Source of the DNA: Varunaivibrio sulfuroxidans
GTDB lineage: Bacteria > Pseudomonadota > Alphaproteobacteria > Rhodospirillales > Magnetovibrionaceae
DNA: 64,000 bases
Direction: 5' to 3'
Assembly (NCBI RefSeq): GCF_029318635.1
Contig: NZ_CP119676.1
Location: 1,935,001 to 1,999,000 of the forward strand
The notes beneath the pieces were generated by a model. That model saw only the letters and a list, made by a program, of their open reading frames with translations. It was not told where the DNA came from and searched no databases. Numbering within the stretch: the stretch's first letter is position 1; every line of letters begins with the position of its first letter. Position numbers and translations under genes: made by a program. This document shows, piece by piece, positions 18,438 through 27,540 of this stretch.

Positions 18438-18525
18438 CTTAAAAGAATGCGTCCCTCGTCGTGGATTGGCAATACGATGGCGAAAGTTTCCGCGCGGCAT
18501 CCTTAAATTATTTTGGAACGCTCGT

Positions 18526-19764
18526 TCACCGCGGCCATGGCCGCGGTCGCGGCAACAAAAGATAGTATCGCCCGCTATCCTTCATCGATCCAGCCAAACG
18601 CGCCGCCGCCGTCCCGAACCCGAAAAAAACGTCGCCGCGTACCGCCCCCGTGATCGCCCCGCCAGTATCTTGGGCAATCATCAGGCGGCGAAACAAGCGG
18701 CCCTTAATCTTGGCGTGGGTGGTTTCCAACCAGATCGGCATGCCCATAGGAATAAAATGCCGATCCACCGCCAGCGACCGCCCCGGCGTCAGGGGGACAC
18801 CCAAGGCCCCAATCGGCCCCCCGTCTCCGGAGGTTTTTTTAAAAAAAATGTATGATGGATTTTGCGCCAAAAGGGCGCGGCCCTTCTTCGGGCGCGCCTT
18901 GACCCAAGCCCGGATTGACGCCATCGACGCCCGATCGGCGGTCATCTCACCCCGGCCGATCAGCACTTTTCCGATCGACCGGTACCGGTGGCCATTGCGT
19001 CCGGCGAAACCCAGACGGACCACCGAACCATCGTCCATGCGCACCCTTCCCGACCCCTGGACGTGAAGAAAGAACGCATCGACCGGGTCATCGACCCATA
19101 ACAAAACCCGAGCCTTACCCTTCAGCGCCCCGTTATCGATCGCACCGCGCGTATAATAGGGGACAAACCTCCCGTTCTTCACCCGGCCATACAATTTCCT
19201 TTTTGGCAAATGGGAAGAAAACTGGGCTAAGTCGGCGGTTACCAGGTCTGTCGGAAGGCCATAAACCGGATAGCGATAACGCCCGTGGCGGTGCGACGAA
19301 CCATGCAGCTCGGCCTCGTAATACCCCGTGAACAAGCCCTCGCTTCGCCCTCCGAGCGAAACGAGATAAGGCGTGAACCACGTTTCGAAGAAGCGCCGAG
19401 CCGGAACCTTCGCCAGGGGCGTGTCCCGGGCGGCGCGGCACGGTTTCGCCCAGTCCCCGGCGCGGGCGCCGGGCAAAACGGGCGGCGCGCCGCGCATGAG
19501 CGATTGCGTCGGCGGCAGTGTCAAAATTTTAGCGCAGGAAACGCGAAACGCGGCCAGGGCGTCGCGCACCGCGCCGTCGTCACCCCACCCCGCAAGACGA
19601 CCGAAGCCCGATGCCGTCAACTGAAGACGCGGCAATTGGGTGGACGGCAGGCTAGGGGGCGGTAACTTGGCCGGCGGCGGCGGCGGCGGCGGCACCGCCG
19701 CCGCGCACCCCGCCAACGCAACCAACATTCCAACTGTCAGAACGCGCTTGCCGTAAAGCTTCAT
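18526..19764 (-). CDS. mltA: Membrane-bound lytic murein transglycosylase A (MltA)
   Basis: 412 residues. Lipoprotein signal peptide with lipobox LAGC (Cys20), then a proline-only stretch (PPPPPPP). MltA domain with GLFTGYYEAELHGS, followed by a 3D domain with AQDTGGAITGAVRGDVFFG containing the catalytic Asp. It cleaves peptidoglycan glycan strands to anhydro ends and should sit at the inner face of the outer membrane. It lies 14 nt after the Tim44-like gene, likely the same transcript. Confidence 0.93.
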   Translation of the reverse strand: MKLYGKRVLTVGMLVALAGCAAAVPPPPPPPAKLPPPSLPSTQLPRLQLTASGFGRLAGWGDDGAVRDALAAFRVSCAKILTLPPTQSLMRGAPPVLPGARAGDWAKPCRAARDTPLAKVPARRFFETWFTPYLVSLGGRSEGLFTGYYEAELHGSSHRHGRYRYPVYGLPTDLVTADLAQFSSHLPKRKLYGRVKNGRFVPYYTRGAIDNGALKGKARVLLWVDDPVDAFFLHVQGSGRVRMDDGSVVRLGFAGRNGHRYRSIGKVLIGRGEMTADRASMASIRAWVKARPKKGRALLAQNPSYIFFKKTSGDGGPIGALGVPLTPGRSLAVDRHFIPMGMPIWLETTHAKIKGRLFRRLMIAQDTGGAITGAVRGDVFFGFGTAAARLAGSMKDSGRYYLLLPRPRPWPR

Positions 19765-19778
19765 ACGGGCCCCGGCCC

Positions 19779-20516
19779 TTAATGCGGGCTATGGGTTTCG
19801 GTCAACACCCAGTTCGGATTGCGCGAGCGAGGATCACGCGAAAACGTCCAAAAATCGACGCGGCGAATAACTTTCGCCGGATCACCGTCGATAATAACGC
19901 CACCCTTGTCGCGTAACGTGCTTATTTGCTCGCTGATAAATTTAACGGTAACTGCGGCCTCGTCGCCAGTCATACCGGCCTCGACGATTTCGGCCCCGAT
20001 AATGCCCACCAATGTTTCCTCAAGGGATTCCCCGTTGGCCACGCGTTCCTTGATTGCGCCCTCGAAGTTTTCGTAAACGTCGGAGCTCAGAAGGGGTTTT
20101 AAGGCCTGGGTATCCCCGGCGGCGTAAGCGCCCAAAATCATCTCGAAAGCGGCGCGTGCCCCACCGATGAATTCCTTGGCGCTAAACTTTGCGTCGATGC
20201 TGCGGATTTCTTCGAGGCCGATCGCCGCCGGTCCCTCGAAAACCTCGGGCTCGGGCTCGGGCGAAACCTCATCGGCGTGCGTTGATGCGTAATCGGCGTC
20301 ATTCTCCACGCCATTGTCCGGCAGGTGGACAATATTGTCGCGGGTTTCGTCATGTGGCGGCTTGTCTTTGTTCGGATCGGAAAAAAGGTCCTTGTAGCCA
20401 CCCTCATGACCGTCCCGACGCCCCAGGGCGTTGCGCAGCCTGAGAATCAGAAAAATCGCGATCATGGCAAATAAAATGATGTCGAAAAACTGAAAATCGC
20501 CACCCATGGTTTTCAC
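19779..20516 (-). CDS. Tim44-like domain protein (TimA)
   Basis: 245 residues. One N-terminal membrane helix (FFDIILFAMIAIFLILRLRN), an acidic charged linker, then a Tim44-like domain (about residues 95-240) ending in RRVDFWTFSRDPRSRNPNWV. The bacterial family is related to the mitochondrial import motor subunit Tim44. In alphaproteobacteria it is a membrane-anchored periplasmic-side or cytoplasmic-side protein of uncertain role. The start is either GTG at 20516 or ATG at 20507; the ribosome site fits neither perfectly. mltA follows by 14 nt. Confidence 0.88.
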   Translation of the reverse strand: MKTMGGDFQFFDIILFAMIAIFLILRLRNALGRRDGHEGGYKDLFSDPNKDKPPHDETRDNIVHLPDNGVENDADYASTHADEVSPEPEPEVFEGPAAIGLEEIRSIDAKFSAKEFIGGARAAFEMILGAYAAGDTQALKPLLSSDVYENFEGAIKERVANGESLEETLVGIIGAEIVEAGMTGDEAAVTVKFISEQISTLRDKGGVIIDGDPAKVIRRVDFWTFSRDPRSRNPNWVLTETHSPH

Positions 20517-20744
20517 TGTTCCTTTCCCACCATCCTTTAGATCGCGGGGCTTTTGGCGTTGTCACACAACCGTCCGGGAGCCCCCCCAAGGACAAGACCG
20601 CCCATCGGCCGCCCATTGTCCATCTTGACAGTGCGCAAATAAAGTACACGTTAACGGGTGCACGCGGCGCGGTCTACATCCTATCGGCCACGACGCACAC
20701 TCTCATCGTGGCTTAGATAAGCCCAATACACCCCGGGAACAAGC

Positions 20745-21257
20745 ATGCCTTTTCTCCTTTTCCTGCTTATCCTTGCCGTTCCGGCGTTGGAAATTGCCGT
20801 TTTCATCCAGGTTGGCGACCTGATCGGCGTCATTCCAACGCTGTTGGGGATCGTGGTAACCGCGGTCATTGGCGCGGCATTGCTGCGTCACCAAGGGTTA
20901 CAAACCCTGCGCCGAGTCCAAGAAAGCCTCGATCGCGGCGAGTTGCCGGTGGCCGATCTCTTCGATGGCCTGTGCATTGCGTTGGCGGGCGCTCTTTTGT
21001 TGACCCCGGGCTTCGTGACCGACGCCATCGGCCTGAGTTTGTTTCTGCCTCCCGTGCGTCGCATCCTAATGGCGATGTTGGGGCGTCATCTCGCCGCACG
21101 GGGCGGGGCGGGGGAATTTACCCGGCGCCCGACATCGTCTTCACCCCTCACCCCCGGCGAAGGGCCGACAATCGACGGTGAATATACCGATGTCACCCCA
21201 TCCGAGCGCAAGGATGCGGACGGACGAGGACGTCTCCCCCATCAACGTCGGCGCTGA
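20745..21257 (+). CDS. fxsA: FxsA family membrane protein
   Basis: 170 residues. Begins MPFLLFLLILAVPALEIAVF with four predicted hydrophobic segments and the conserved GDLIGVIPTLLGIVVTAVIG and LTPGFVTDAIGLSLFLPP. Cytoplasmic membrane protein; E. coli FxsA overexpression relieves F-plasmid exclusion of phage T7, but the native role is unknown. The tail after about residue 120 is polar and variable. secB follows on the same strand by 76 nt. Divergent from timA. Confidence 0.88.
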   Translation: MPFLLFLLILAVPALEIAVFIQVGDLIGVIPTLLGIVVTAVIGAALLRHQGLQTLRRVQESLDRGELPVADLFDGLCIALAGALLLTPGFVTDAIGLSLFLPPVRRILMAMLGRHLAARGGAGEFTRRPTSSSPLTPGEGPTIDGEYTDVTPSERKDADGRGRLPHQRRR

Positions 21258-21333
21258 GGCCCACCGAAACCCGGTTGCCGCGCAAACCTATCCGTGATAG
21301 CCAAGCCTTAAATTGCAAAAGGGGATCTCACCA

Positions 21334-21792
21334 ATGAGCGACACCGACACCACCGAGCAAACCATTCAGTTCACGATCAACGGCCAATACGTCAAAGATC
21401 TGTCGTTTGAAAATCCCGGCGCGCCCGCGATCTATATCGCCCTGCAAGGGCAGCAGCCGAACATCGATGTGAATATCGACATTCACGTCGAAAGCCAAAA
21501 TGAAACGCAACACGAAGTCGAGCTGATTCTTAAAGGGGAGTGCCGCCTCGAAGATCAGGTCGCCTTTATCGCCGAGCTGAAGTACGCCGGGTTGTTCACC
21601 ATCGAGGCCCCGGCGGAACATCTCGAACCGATTTTGATGATCGAATGCCCCCGCCTACTGTTCCCCTTCGCCCGCAACATTCTCAGTGACGTCACCCGAG
21701 ACGGCGGCTTTCCCGCACTGCAGCTCAATCCCATAGACTTCCTCCAGCTTTATCAGCAGCGTAAAGAGCAAGAGGCCGCGAACGATTCGTAA
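21334..21792 (+). CDS. secB: Protein-export chaperone SecB
   Basis: 152 residues starting MSDTDTTEQTIQFTINGQYV, then KDLSFENPGAPAIY and FIAELKYAGLFTI, typical of SecB. The homotetramer holds preproteins unfolded and passes them to SecA. The fxsA-secB-dnaQ neighbourhood is conserved in Rhodospirillales. The acidic C-terminus (QQRKEQEAANDS) lacks an obvious zinc site of its own, as usual since SecA provides it. Confidence 0.95.
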   Translation: MSDTDTTEQTIQFTINGQYVKDLSFENPGAPAIYIALQGQQPNIDVNIDIHVESQNETQHEVELILKGECRLEDQVAFIAELKYAGLFTIEAPAEHLEPILMIECPRLLFPFARNILSDVTRDGGFPALQLNPIDFLQLYQQRKEQEAANDS

Positions 21793-21865
21793 ATTTATCG
21801 CCTCGCGCCGGTAAAATACGCCAAGACCCCACGCCGCACCCCCCATCGGGGCGCGGCGACGATTT

Positions 21866-22534
21866 TTAGGTCTTCCAGAGGGCCTCTTTCAGGGTATCGA
21901 CAAACGCCGCATGGGCGGCCTCCTCCTCGGGAGTCGGCGCATGAATGCGTGGCGCGCGCCCCTTGCGCGTTTCACGGATCACGCTCTGCCCGCCTTTCGC
22001 GCCGGCAAGTTCAAGGCCCGGCTGACGCCCGCCGATTAGCTCCAGATAGACTTCGGCGAGAAGGCGCGCATCGAGAAGCGCGCCATGAAGGTCGCGCTCC
22101 GTGTTGTCGATGGCGAAGCGCCGGCATAAGGCGTCGAGATTGGCTTGCGCGCCGGGAAATTTGCGCCGCGCCATCTGCACGGTATCGATGGTGCGCGCCA
22201 TATCGAGGGCCGGATATTCGAGCTTCGTCAATTCGGCGTTGAGAAATCCCATGTCGAAACGGGCGTTGTGAATAACCAAGGTGTCGGCGGCGATGAAGTC
22301 GAGAAATTCCGCGGCGACGTCGGCGAAAACAGGAAAATCCCTGAGATACGCCTCCGATAGACCGTGGACCGCAAAGGCCTCTTGGGGCATATCCCGCTCT
22401 GGATTGATATAGCGATGAAAAACCCGGCCCGTCGCCATGTGGTTGACCATTTCGACGCAGCCGATTTCGACAATCCGATGGCCCGCCATAGGGTCCAATC
22501 CGGTGGTTTCGGTGTCGAGTGAAATTTCCCGCAT
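21866..22534 (-). CDS. dnaQ: DNA polymerase III epsilon subunit (3'-5' exonuclease)
   Basis: 222 residues from MREISLDTETTGLDP. Exo I is LDTETTG, Exo II HNARFDMGFLN, and Exo III-epsilon carries the HGALLDARLLAEVY histidine-aspartate pair. It proofreads inside the replicative polymerase core. Upstream in-frame starts to 22570 exist, but GGATGA precedes the ATG at 22534. It is convergent with secB. Confidence 0.95.
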   Translation of the reverse strand: MREISLDTETTGLDPMAGHRIVEIGCVEMVNHMATGRVFHRYINPERDMPQEAFAVHGLSEAYLRDFPVFADVAAEFLDFIAADTLVIHNARFDMGFLNAELTKLEYPALDMARTIDTVQMARRKFPGAQANLDALCRRFAIDNTERDLHGALLDARLLAEVYLELIGGRQPGLELAGAKGGQSVIRETRKGRAPRIHAPTPEEEAAHAAFVDTLKEALWKT

Positions 22535-22652
22535 ATTTTCATCCGTTGTTTGGGGTGAGCCGTCATTCATAAACGTGGTTATGGAATACTACCTGCAACG
22601 CGCCCCCCCTCTGTACATTTTTTAAGGCTAACTTATAGAGGGAGGCGTTCTC

Positions 22653-22877
22653 ATGATATCGGATATTCTCGTTTTATTTTCCGCGCCGCAGTCCGAACTC
22701 GACATGTCTCGGGCGATTTCTCGCCTCATGGAAATCGACACCTCGGTCCTGGCACACCGCAAGGAGGGAAGCGAACGCCTGCTGCTCGTTAAGTTTTCGC
22801 CGCAGACCGTTTCTCCCAACGCCATTCTTCAGGCTCTGCGCGGCGTCGGGTTTACCGTCAGCATCGCCGGTGGCTAA
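22653..22877 (+). CDS. Small conserved protein with possible ferredoxin-like fold
   Basis: 74 residues starting MISDILVLFSAPQSELDMSR with GGGAGG seven bases ahead. The C-terminal half (VSPNAILQALRGVGFTVSIAG) resembles the last helix and strand of heavy-metal-associated domains, but no CxxC metal site is present, so metal binding is unlikely. It is divergent from dnaQ and convergent with coaE. I do not recognise a named family. The good ribosome site and full use of the gap support a real gene. Confidence 0.6.
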   Translation: MISDILVLFSAPQSELDMSRAISRLMEIDTSVLAHRKEGSERLLLVKFSPQTVSPNAILQALRGVGFTVSIAGG

Positions 22878-22904
22878 CCCGTCGATCCCATGAAGAAAAC
22901 CCCG

Positions 22905-23501
22905 TCATTTCACGCAGAAAACGATGTCCCGGACAATGCGCCGCACCGCGCGAAATCCGTGGGCGCGTGATAATCCGGTGGGGATTATGAAATCCGCCCG
23001 ACGCCTTTTTTCTCGGTCGGATATTTGCCGGGCTAAAATAGCCCGAAAACGATGTTCGGTCATGTTCGGACGCGCGAGCACCCGGCGGCGCTGAACGGGA
23101 AGGGGCGCACTAACCACGGCGACACCGTCGCAAAGGCGCTCTCCTCCGATTTCATATAAAAGAGGGATATCGAGAACCACCAGCGGCCGTCTCTGGCGTC
23201 GCCATTTTTGAAGAAAAACCCGCCTCTCCTCATCCACCATGGGATGAAGAACCTCTTCCAGGCGTCTCAGGGCGGCGTGGTCCTCAAAAACCCGCTTCGC
23301 CAAGGCGGCGTGATCGACCGCGCCGCCACGTATTGCGGACGGAAAAAGCGCGGCGATCGGCATTACCGCCCGTCCCCCCTTGGCCATCAACCGCGCCACC
23401 GTGCGATCGGCATCGAAAACGGGAATCCCAAGACGGCGAAAATGGTGCGCCGCCGTGGATTTTCCCATTCCGATCGATCCGGTCAAGCCGAGCACAAACA
23501 T
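22905..23501 (-). CDS. coaE: Dephospho-CoA kinase CoaE
   Basis: 198 residues starting MFVLGLTGSIGMGKSTAAHH, with P-loop GSIGMGKS at residues 8-15, FDADRTV after the CoaE insert and VLDIPLLYE later. It phosphorylates dephospho-CoA in the last step of CoA synthesis. The start at 23501 follows the aroE stop by 10 nt with AGGGA upstream. aroE-coaE-dnaQ is a common alphaproteobacterial order. Confidence 0.94.
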   Translation of the reverse strand: MFVLGLTGSIGMGKSTAAHHFRRLGIPVFDADRTVARLMAKGGRAVMPIAALFPSAIRGGAVDHAALAKRVFEDHAALRRLEEVLHPMVDEERRVFLQKWRRQRRPLVVLDIPLLYEIGGERLCDGVAVVSAPLPVQRRRVLARPNMTEHRFRAILARQISDREKRRRADFIIPTGLSRAHGFRAVRRIVRDIVFCVK

Positions 23502-23511
23502 CACGTTCCCT

Positions 23512-24420
23512 TTAACACTCAAGGCCTTTCAAAACCGCCGCGCGAAGATCGTCATCGACGGTAGGCAGGCCATCGGCGGTCCCCTCGACCGCCCCGAACC
23601 AGGCACGAAACCCGGGGCGCGCCTGGTGTAAAAGCATGCCCAGGCCGTCGATGGCGATCAGGCCGCGCGCCCGCGCCTGCGTCAATAACGGTGTCGTCAA
23701 GGGGCTGTAAACAATGTCGTTGACGACCCCGCCGGGGGCCATCGCCGTAAGTTCAATCGCCAGCGGCGGTCGCCCGTTCATGCCCAACACGGTCGTGTTC
23801 ACCAGCACGCGCGCCCCATCGAGGGCGGAGTTACGCCCAGACCACGGATGGGCGGCCAAGCGGACCCCGTCGGGAATTCCCCCAAAATTCACGACATCGT
23901 CGATCAACCGTTGGGCGCGCTCCCGGGTTCTGTTGACGATTCGAATCTCGCCGACGCCCTGATCGAGCAAGGCGACGACCACCGCCCGCGCGGCGCCCCC
24001 CGCACCCAGGACGACAGCACACGTCTCCCGCCCCAAATGCCGTGGCGCACCGGATTTTAAATTTTCAAGAAAACCGAAGCCGTCGGTATTACTCCCCTCA
24101 AGGCGGCCGTTCTTACCGACGACGATGGTGTTCACCGCGCCGATCCGGCGCGCCGCCGGATCGGCGCAATCGACGATTTTAAGCGCGTTTTCCTTATGCG
24201 GAACGGTGATGTTAACCCCACGAAATCCTTTTTTTTCAAGACCACGTAACGTCTTTTTAAGATCTTCGGGGGGTGTCGCCAGGCGGACATAATCGCCCTT
24301 TATAGCGTATTTTTCGAGCCAATAGCCGTGAACTCGCGGCGACAGGGAGTGGTTCACCGGCCAGCCCACGACACCGGCGCGCGTGTACCCGTCTGAAGGC
24401 GGAATGTTATCCGGGGCCAA
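23512..24420 (-). CDS. aroE: Shikimate dehydrogenase AroE
   Basis: 302 residues. Substrate loop VNHSLSPRVHGYWLE, catalytic Lys in NITVPHKENALK, and NADP-binding glycine loop GAGGAARAVVVALL. It reduces 3-dehydroshikimate to shikimate in aromatic amino acid synthesis. Slightly longer than E. coli AroE. It is followed directly by coaE. In relatives maf normally lies immediately upstream; here ada intervenes on the other strand. Confidence 0.94.
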   Translation of the reverse strand: MAPDNIPPSDGYTRAGVVGWPVNHSLSPRVHGYWLEKYAIKGDYVRLATPPEDLKKTLRGLEKKGFRGVNITVPHKENALKIVDCADPAARRIGAVNTIVVGKNGRLEGSNTDGFGFLENLKSGAPRHLGRETCAVVLGAGGAARAVVVALLDQGVGEIRIVNRTRERAQRLIDDVVNFGGIPDGVRLAAHPWSGRNSALDGARVLVNTTVLGMNGRPPLAIELTAMAPGGVVNDIVYSPLTTPLLTQARARGLIAIDGLGMLLHQARPGFRAWFGAVEGTADGLPTVDDDLRAAVLKGLEC

Positions 24421-24807
24421 TCGTTTTCTCCATTCAAATCTGTTTGTTATGTTTCATGATAACGGCGCCCGAAACGTTCACAACTCTAGACGATTTCACC
24501 ACAGAAATTTTTTCAGGGCGCGCGGCGCGATGAGGGCCATTGCGGCAGGTTTTCCGCCTAACCCATACTTAATTTCATCTCCACCAGACGCTCAGATGAA
24601 GAGGTCCTGACCCACGTGTATCCATTACACTAACTTTGGACATTTTCCTTCGCTGGTTTCTCATCCCAGCGCGGAAAATAACCGGGAAAACCCTGGCCAA
24701 AAATAAGCTCTTTTTCAAGGACCGAACCGCGAATCTTAACAGCAATATAAAAAATACACGCCCGATTTGAGACGGACGTGAAATTTAAAATAGGCTATAC
24801 CGCCGTT
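24421..24807. other. Intergenic region between aroE and ada
   Basis: About 390 bases between divergent genes, lower in GC than aroE. No credible gene. It contains one copy of a dispersed repeat (24583-24613). The TTGAGACGG and AT-rich segment at 24745-24785 could carry the ada promoter, but no classical hexamer pair was found. Confidence 0.4.
24583..24613. repeat. Dispersed repeat, copy 1
   Basis: ACCAGACGC followed by a 22-base segment starting TCAGATGAAGAGGTCCTGAC. The same two blocks recur at 60362-60393 with one extra base between them. This is the only long intergenic match I noticed in the window. It may be a mobile-element end or a miniature repeat. Confidence 0.5.
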
Positions 24808-25878
24808 ATGTTGTTTCAACTTCCAAACCACGAGACGCTATATGAGGCCCTTGTCGCACGGGACCCTAGCTATGATGGCCGTGCTTATGTCGGTGTAACC
24901 TCAACGGGGGTGTTTTGTCGTCTTACCTGTCCGGCACGTAAACCAAAACCGGAAAATTGTCGATTTTTCGACACGGTATCTGCTTGTATCGAGGCGGGTT
25001 TTCGTCCGTGCAATCGCTGCCATCCCCTGGCGCCTACCGCCAAAGCCGATCCGGCGATCGAAATTCTCCTCGATGCACTTGAGAAAAATCCCGGGTATCG
25101 ATGGAAAGAGGACACTCTTATCACAAGGGGGTTTGATCCATCCACGGTACGCCGTACTTTTAAACGTCATTTCGGGATGACGTTTCTTGAAATGGCGCGG
25201 CTATCGCGTATCCGCAACGGATTTGAAACGCTCTCACGCGGGGGGCGTGTGATCGACGCCCAAATCGACGCCAATTTCGATTCGCCAAGCGGATTTCGCA
25301 CGGCCTTTGCGCGACTTTTAGGCCAATCACCATCCAGCCTTATGGAGGGAGGATTGCTTAGGGCCGACTGGATTGAAACGCCTATCGGGGCAATGATCGC
25401 GGTCAGCGACAAATCCACGCTACACCTCCTGGAGTTTGCCGACCGTAAGGGGTTACCCACGGAACTAAAAAAATTACGGCGCCTTTCAAAAGGTGGGCTC
25501 GGCATCGGTCGCTATGGGCCGACGAATCAAATTGAGGCCGAACTTGCCGCTTATTTTCGCGCCGAGAGCGCAAAATTCGACGTCCCTTTGGCATTTCACG
25601 GCAGCGCGTTTACGCGTAGCGTTTGGGAGGTATTGCGCCAAATTCCCGTGGGAAAAATATGCAGCTACAGCGACATTGCCAAGGCTGTCGGAAAGCCGTC
25701 GGCGACCCGCGGCGTAGCGCGGGCAAATGGGGCAAACCAAATTGCCTTAGTCATTCCGTGTCACCGTGTCGTTGGCGCGGACGGATCGCTTACCGGATAT
25801 GGCGGCGGGCTTTGGCGTAAACAGTACCTTATCGAGCTAGAGCGCCGCTTTACCGTATCGGCGAAAGCCAAAAAATAG
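24808..25878 (+). CDS. ada: Bifunctional DNA repair methyltransferase and regulator Ada
   Basis: 356 residues from ATG 24808, close to E. coli Ada (354). Domains in order: zinc/methylphosphotriester acceptor (Cys37, Cys41, Cys68, Cys71, matching E. coli 38, 42, 69, 72), AraC-type HTH (about 85-180), and a C-terminal O6-methylguanine methyltransferase with active-site Cys in VIPCHRVVG. Methylation of the N-terminal Cys should switch on its own transcription. A GTG start at 24778 is possible but breaks the cysteine numbering match. The gene faces opposite to aroE and maf, splitting a common order. Confidence 0.93.
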   Translation: MLFQLPNHETLYEALVARDPSYDGRAYVGVTSTGVFCRLTCPARKPKPENCRFFDTVSACIEAGFRPCNRCHPLAPTAKADPAIEILLDALEKNPGYRWKEDTLITRGFDPSTVRRTFKRHFGMTFLEMARLSRIRNGFETLSRGGRVIDAQIDANFDSPSGFRTAFARLLGQSPSSLMEGGLLRADWIETPIGAMIAVSDKSTLHLLEFADRKGLPTELKKLRRLSKGGLGIGRYGPTNQIEAELAAYFRAESAKFDVPLAFHGSAFTRSVWEVLRQIPVGKICSYSDIAKAVGKPSATRGVARANGANQIALVIPCHRVVGADGSLTGYGGGLWRKQYLIELERRFTVSAKAKK

Positions 25879-25968
25879 ATCCTGGTACTGTTGCCCTTTT
25901 TGGGGCATGACGTTAACAACGATCCGGGAAAAAATACGCGGCAGAAGAAGCGGTTCCGCTCCCATGGC

Positions 25969-26628
25969 TCATAATTCAAGAATGCCCCGTGTACGCAAAA
26001 AAGACAGCACCGCCAGCAGGGGAAGACCCAAAACGGTGAAATAATCGCCGTCGATCCGATCGAATAATCGCACCCCCAGACCTTCCAGGTGGTAACTTCC
26101 CACCGAACGATAGACGTCCTCTCCGGCATGATCCAAATAAAGATCGAGAGCGGACGGAGAAAGTTCGCGCATGGAAAGCCGCGCCCTTCCCACATGCCGC
26201 CAAATGATTTTACCTTGATAACAAATCACCGCGGCGCTGATCAATTCGTGGTGACGGCCCTGAAGATGCCGTAGCTGCCGACGCGCGCGCTCCCGATTCA
26301 GCGGTTTATCAAAAATTTCACCCTCGCAAGACAGGATCTGGTCGGCTCCGATGACATAGTCCTCAAAGTGGATTTTTCCGACCCGCCCGGCCTTGGCCTC
26401 CGCCAGCATAAGGGCGAGATCGTCGCCCCCGAGATCGCCGGGGGCGTTTTTTCCAGCGCTCTTCATCGCCCCTTCGTCAACGTCCGAGGCGACACATAGG
26501 TGGGATACGCCGGCATTGCTCAACAGTGTCGATCGGATCGCACTTTGCGAAGCCAGGACGATACGCGCCGCTTTTCCGCCGCCCCGGGCGATCGGGGCGA
26601 CGGGCGGCAATATATTTTTGACGTTCAA
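25969..26628 (-). CDS. maf: Maf-family nucleoside triphosphate pyrophosphatase
   Basis: 219 residues. The Maf signature is ARIVLASQSAIRSTLLSNAG (consensus LASxSxxR), with the conserved VIGADQILSCEG and FDKPLNRERA. It hydrolyses modified or canonical NTPs to NMP and PPi. The first 20 residues are a variable leader. It lies 19 nt after ppsR on the same strand and is convergent with ada. Confidence 0.9.
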   Translation of the reverse strand: MNVKNILPPVAPIARGGGKAARIVLASQSAIRSTLLSNAGVSHLCVASDVDEGAMKSAGKNAPGDLGGDDLALMLAEAKAGRVGKIHFEDYVIGADQILSCEGEIFDKPLNRERARRQLRHLQGRHHELISAAVICYQGKIIWRHVGRARLSMRELSPSALDLYLDHAGEDVYRSVGSYHLEGLGVRLFDRIDGDYFTVLGLPLLAVLSFLRTRGILEL

Positions 26629-26647
26629 ATCCGTATTCCCGTCTCGT

Positions 26648-27481
26648 TTAGCTGTAGTGGAGATCGCGAAGGTTTTCCTGATGGCGTTGCTGAAGCTTGA
26701 GGATGGTCGAGGCCGTCTCCTCGATCGACTTGCGCGTCACGTCAATGACCGGCCAATCATGATCTTCGTAGTATTTTCGCGCGTCACCCACTTCGTGGGC
26801 CACCGTTTTGAGATCGACGTAATCACTGAGACCGCTTTGACCCAAAAGTTCGAGACGATTTTTGCGAATTTGCACCAGGCGCCGAGGATCCTTGGTCAGT
26901 CCGACGATTAGCGGATGTGTCAAGTGGTTGATTTCATCGGGAATCTTACTTCCCGGAACAATCGGAACGTTCGCCGCGCGAACGCCACGGTTGGCCAAAT
27001 AGATACATGTCGGCGTTTTCGATGTTCGCGAAACCCCAAGCAAAACCACATCGGCGTCATTAAGATCGTGATAAGACTGTCCGTCGTCATGACGTAAAGC
27101 AAAATCAATTGCCTCGATGCGGGCGAAATATTCGGCGTCCATAATATGCTGGCGTCCCGGTCGGGCATGAACCTTGGCGCCCAAATATTCACCCATCGCC
27201 GTAACGACCGGATCGAGTAAATCGACACACGGAATGTTTAATTTCCGACATCCGTTTTCGAGCGGCGCACTAAGTTCTCCGTTAACCAAGGTATAAATAA
27301 CAAATCCCGGTTTTTCTTGAACGGCATTAAGGACTTCCTCGATTTGGCGCGGCTTACGGATCATCGGCCACAGATGTTCCTCGGCGGTCACATCTTCGAA
27401 CTGAACCAAACAGGCCCGGGAAACGACATTTAGGGTTTCACCGGTGGAATCGGAAACCAAATGAAGGTGAAATTTAATCAT
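26648..27481 (-). CDS. ppsR: Pyruvate phosphate dikinase regulatory protein (DUF299, PpsR)
   Basis: 277 residues. Begins MIKFHLHLVSDSTGETLNVV and contains the P-loop-like GVSRTSKTP (residues 149-157) and PSRP-family segments IPCVDLLDPV and GSKIPDEINHL. This bifunctional kinase/phosphorylase reversibly inactivates pyruvate phosphate dikinase or PEP synthase using ADP. The gene borders the putative origin, a frequent alphaproteobacterial arrangement with hemE opposite. Confidence 0.93.
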   Translation of the reverse strand: MIKFHLHLVSDSTGETLNVVSRACLVQFEDVTAEEHLWPMIRKPRQIEEVLNAVQEKPGFVIYTLVNGELSAPLENGCRKLNIPCVDLLDPVVTAMGEYLGAKVHARPGRQHIMDAEYFARIEAIDFALRHDDGQSYHDLNDADVVLLGVSRTSKTPTCIYLANRGVRAANVPIVPGSKIPDEINHLTHPLIVGLTKDPRRLVQIRKNRLELLGQSGLSDYVDLKTVAHEVGDARKYYEDHDWPVIDVTRKSIEETASTILKLQQRHQENLRDLHYS

Positions 27482-27540
27482 AAGATAAAACTTTCAAGAG
27501 GCACGCCGATCATAACGCCGATATTGAAGAGAATTGAAAT

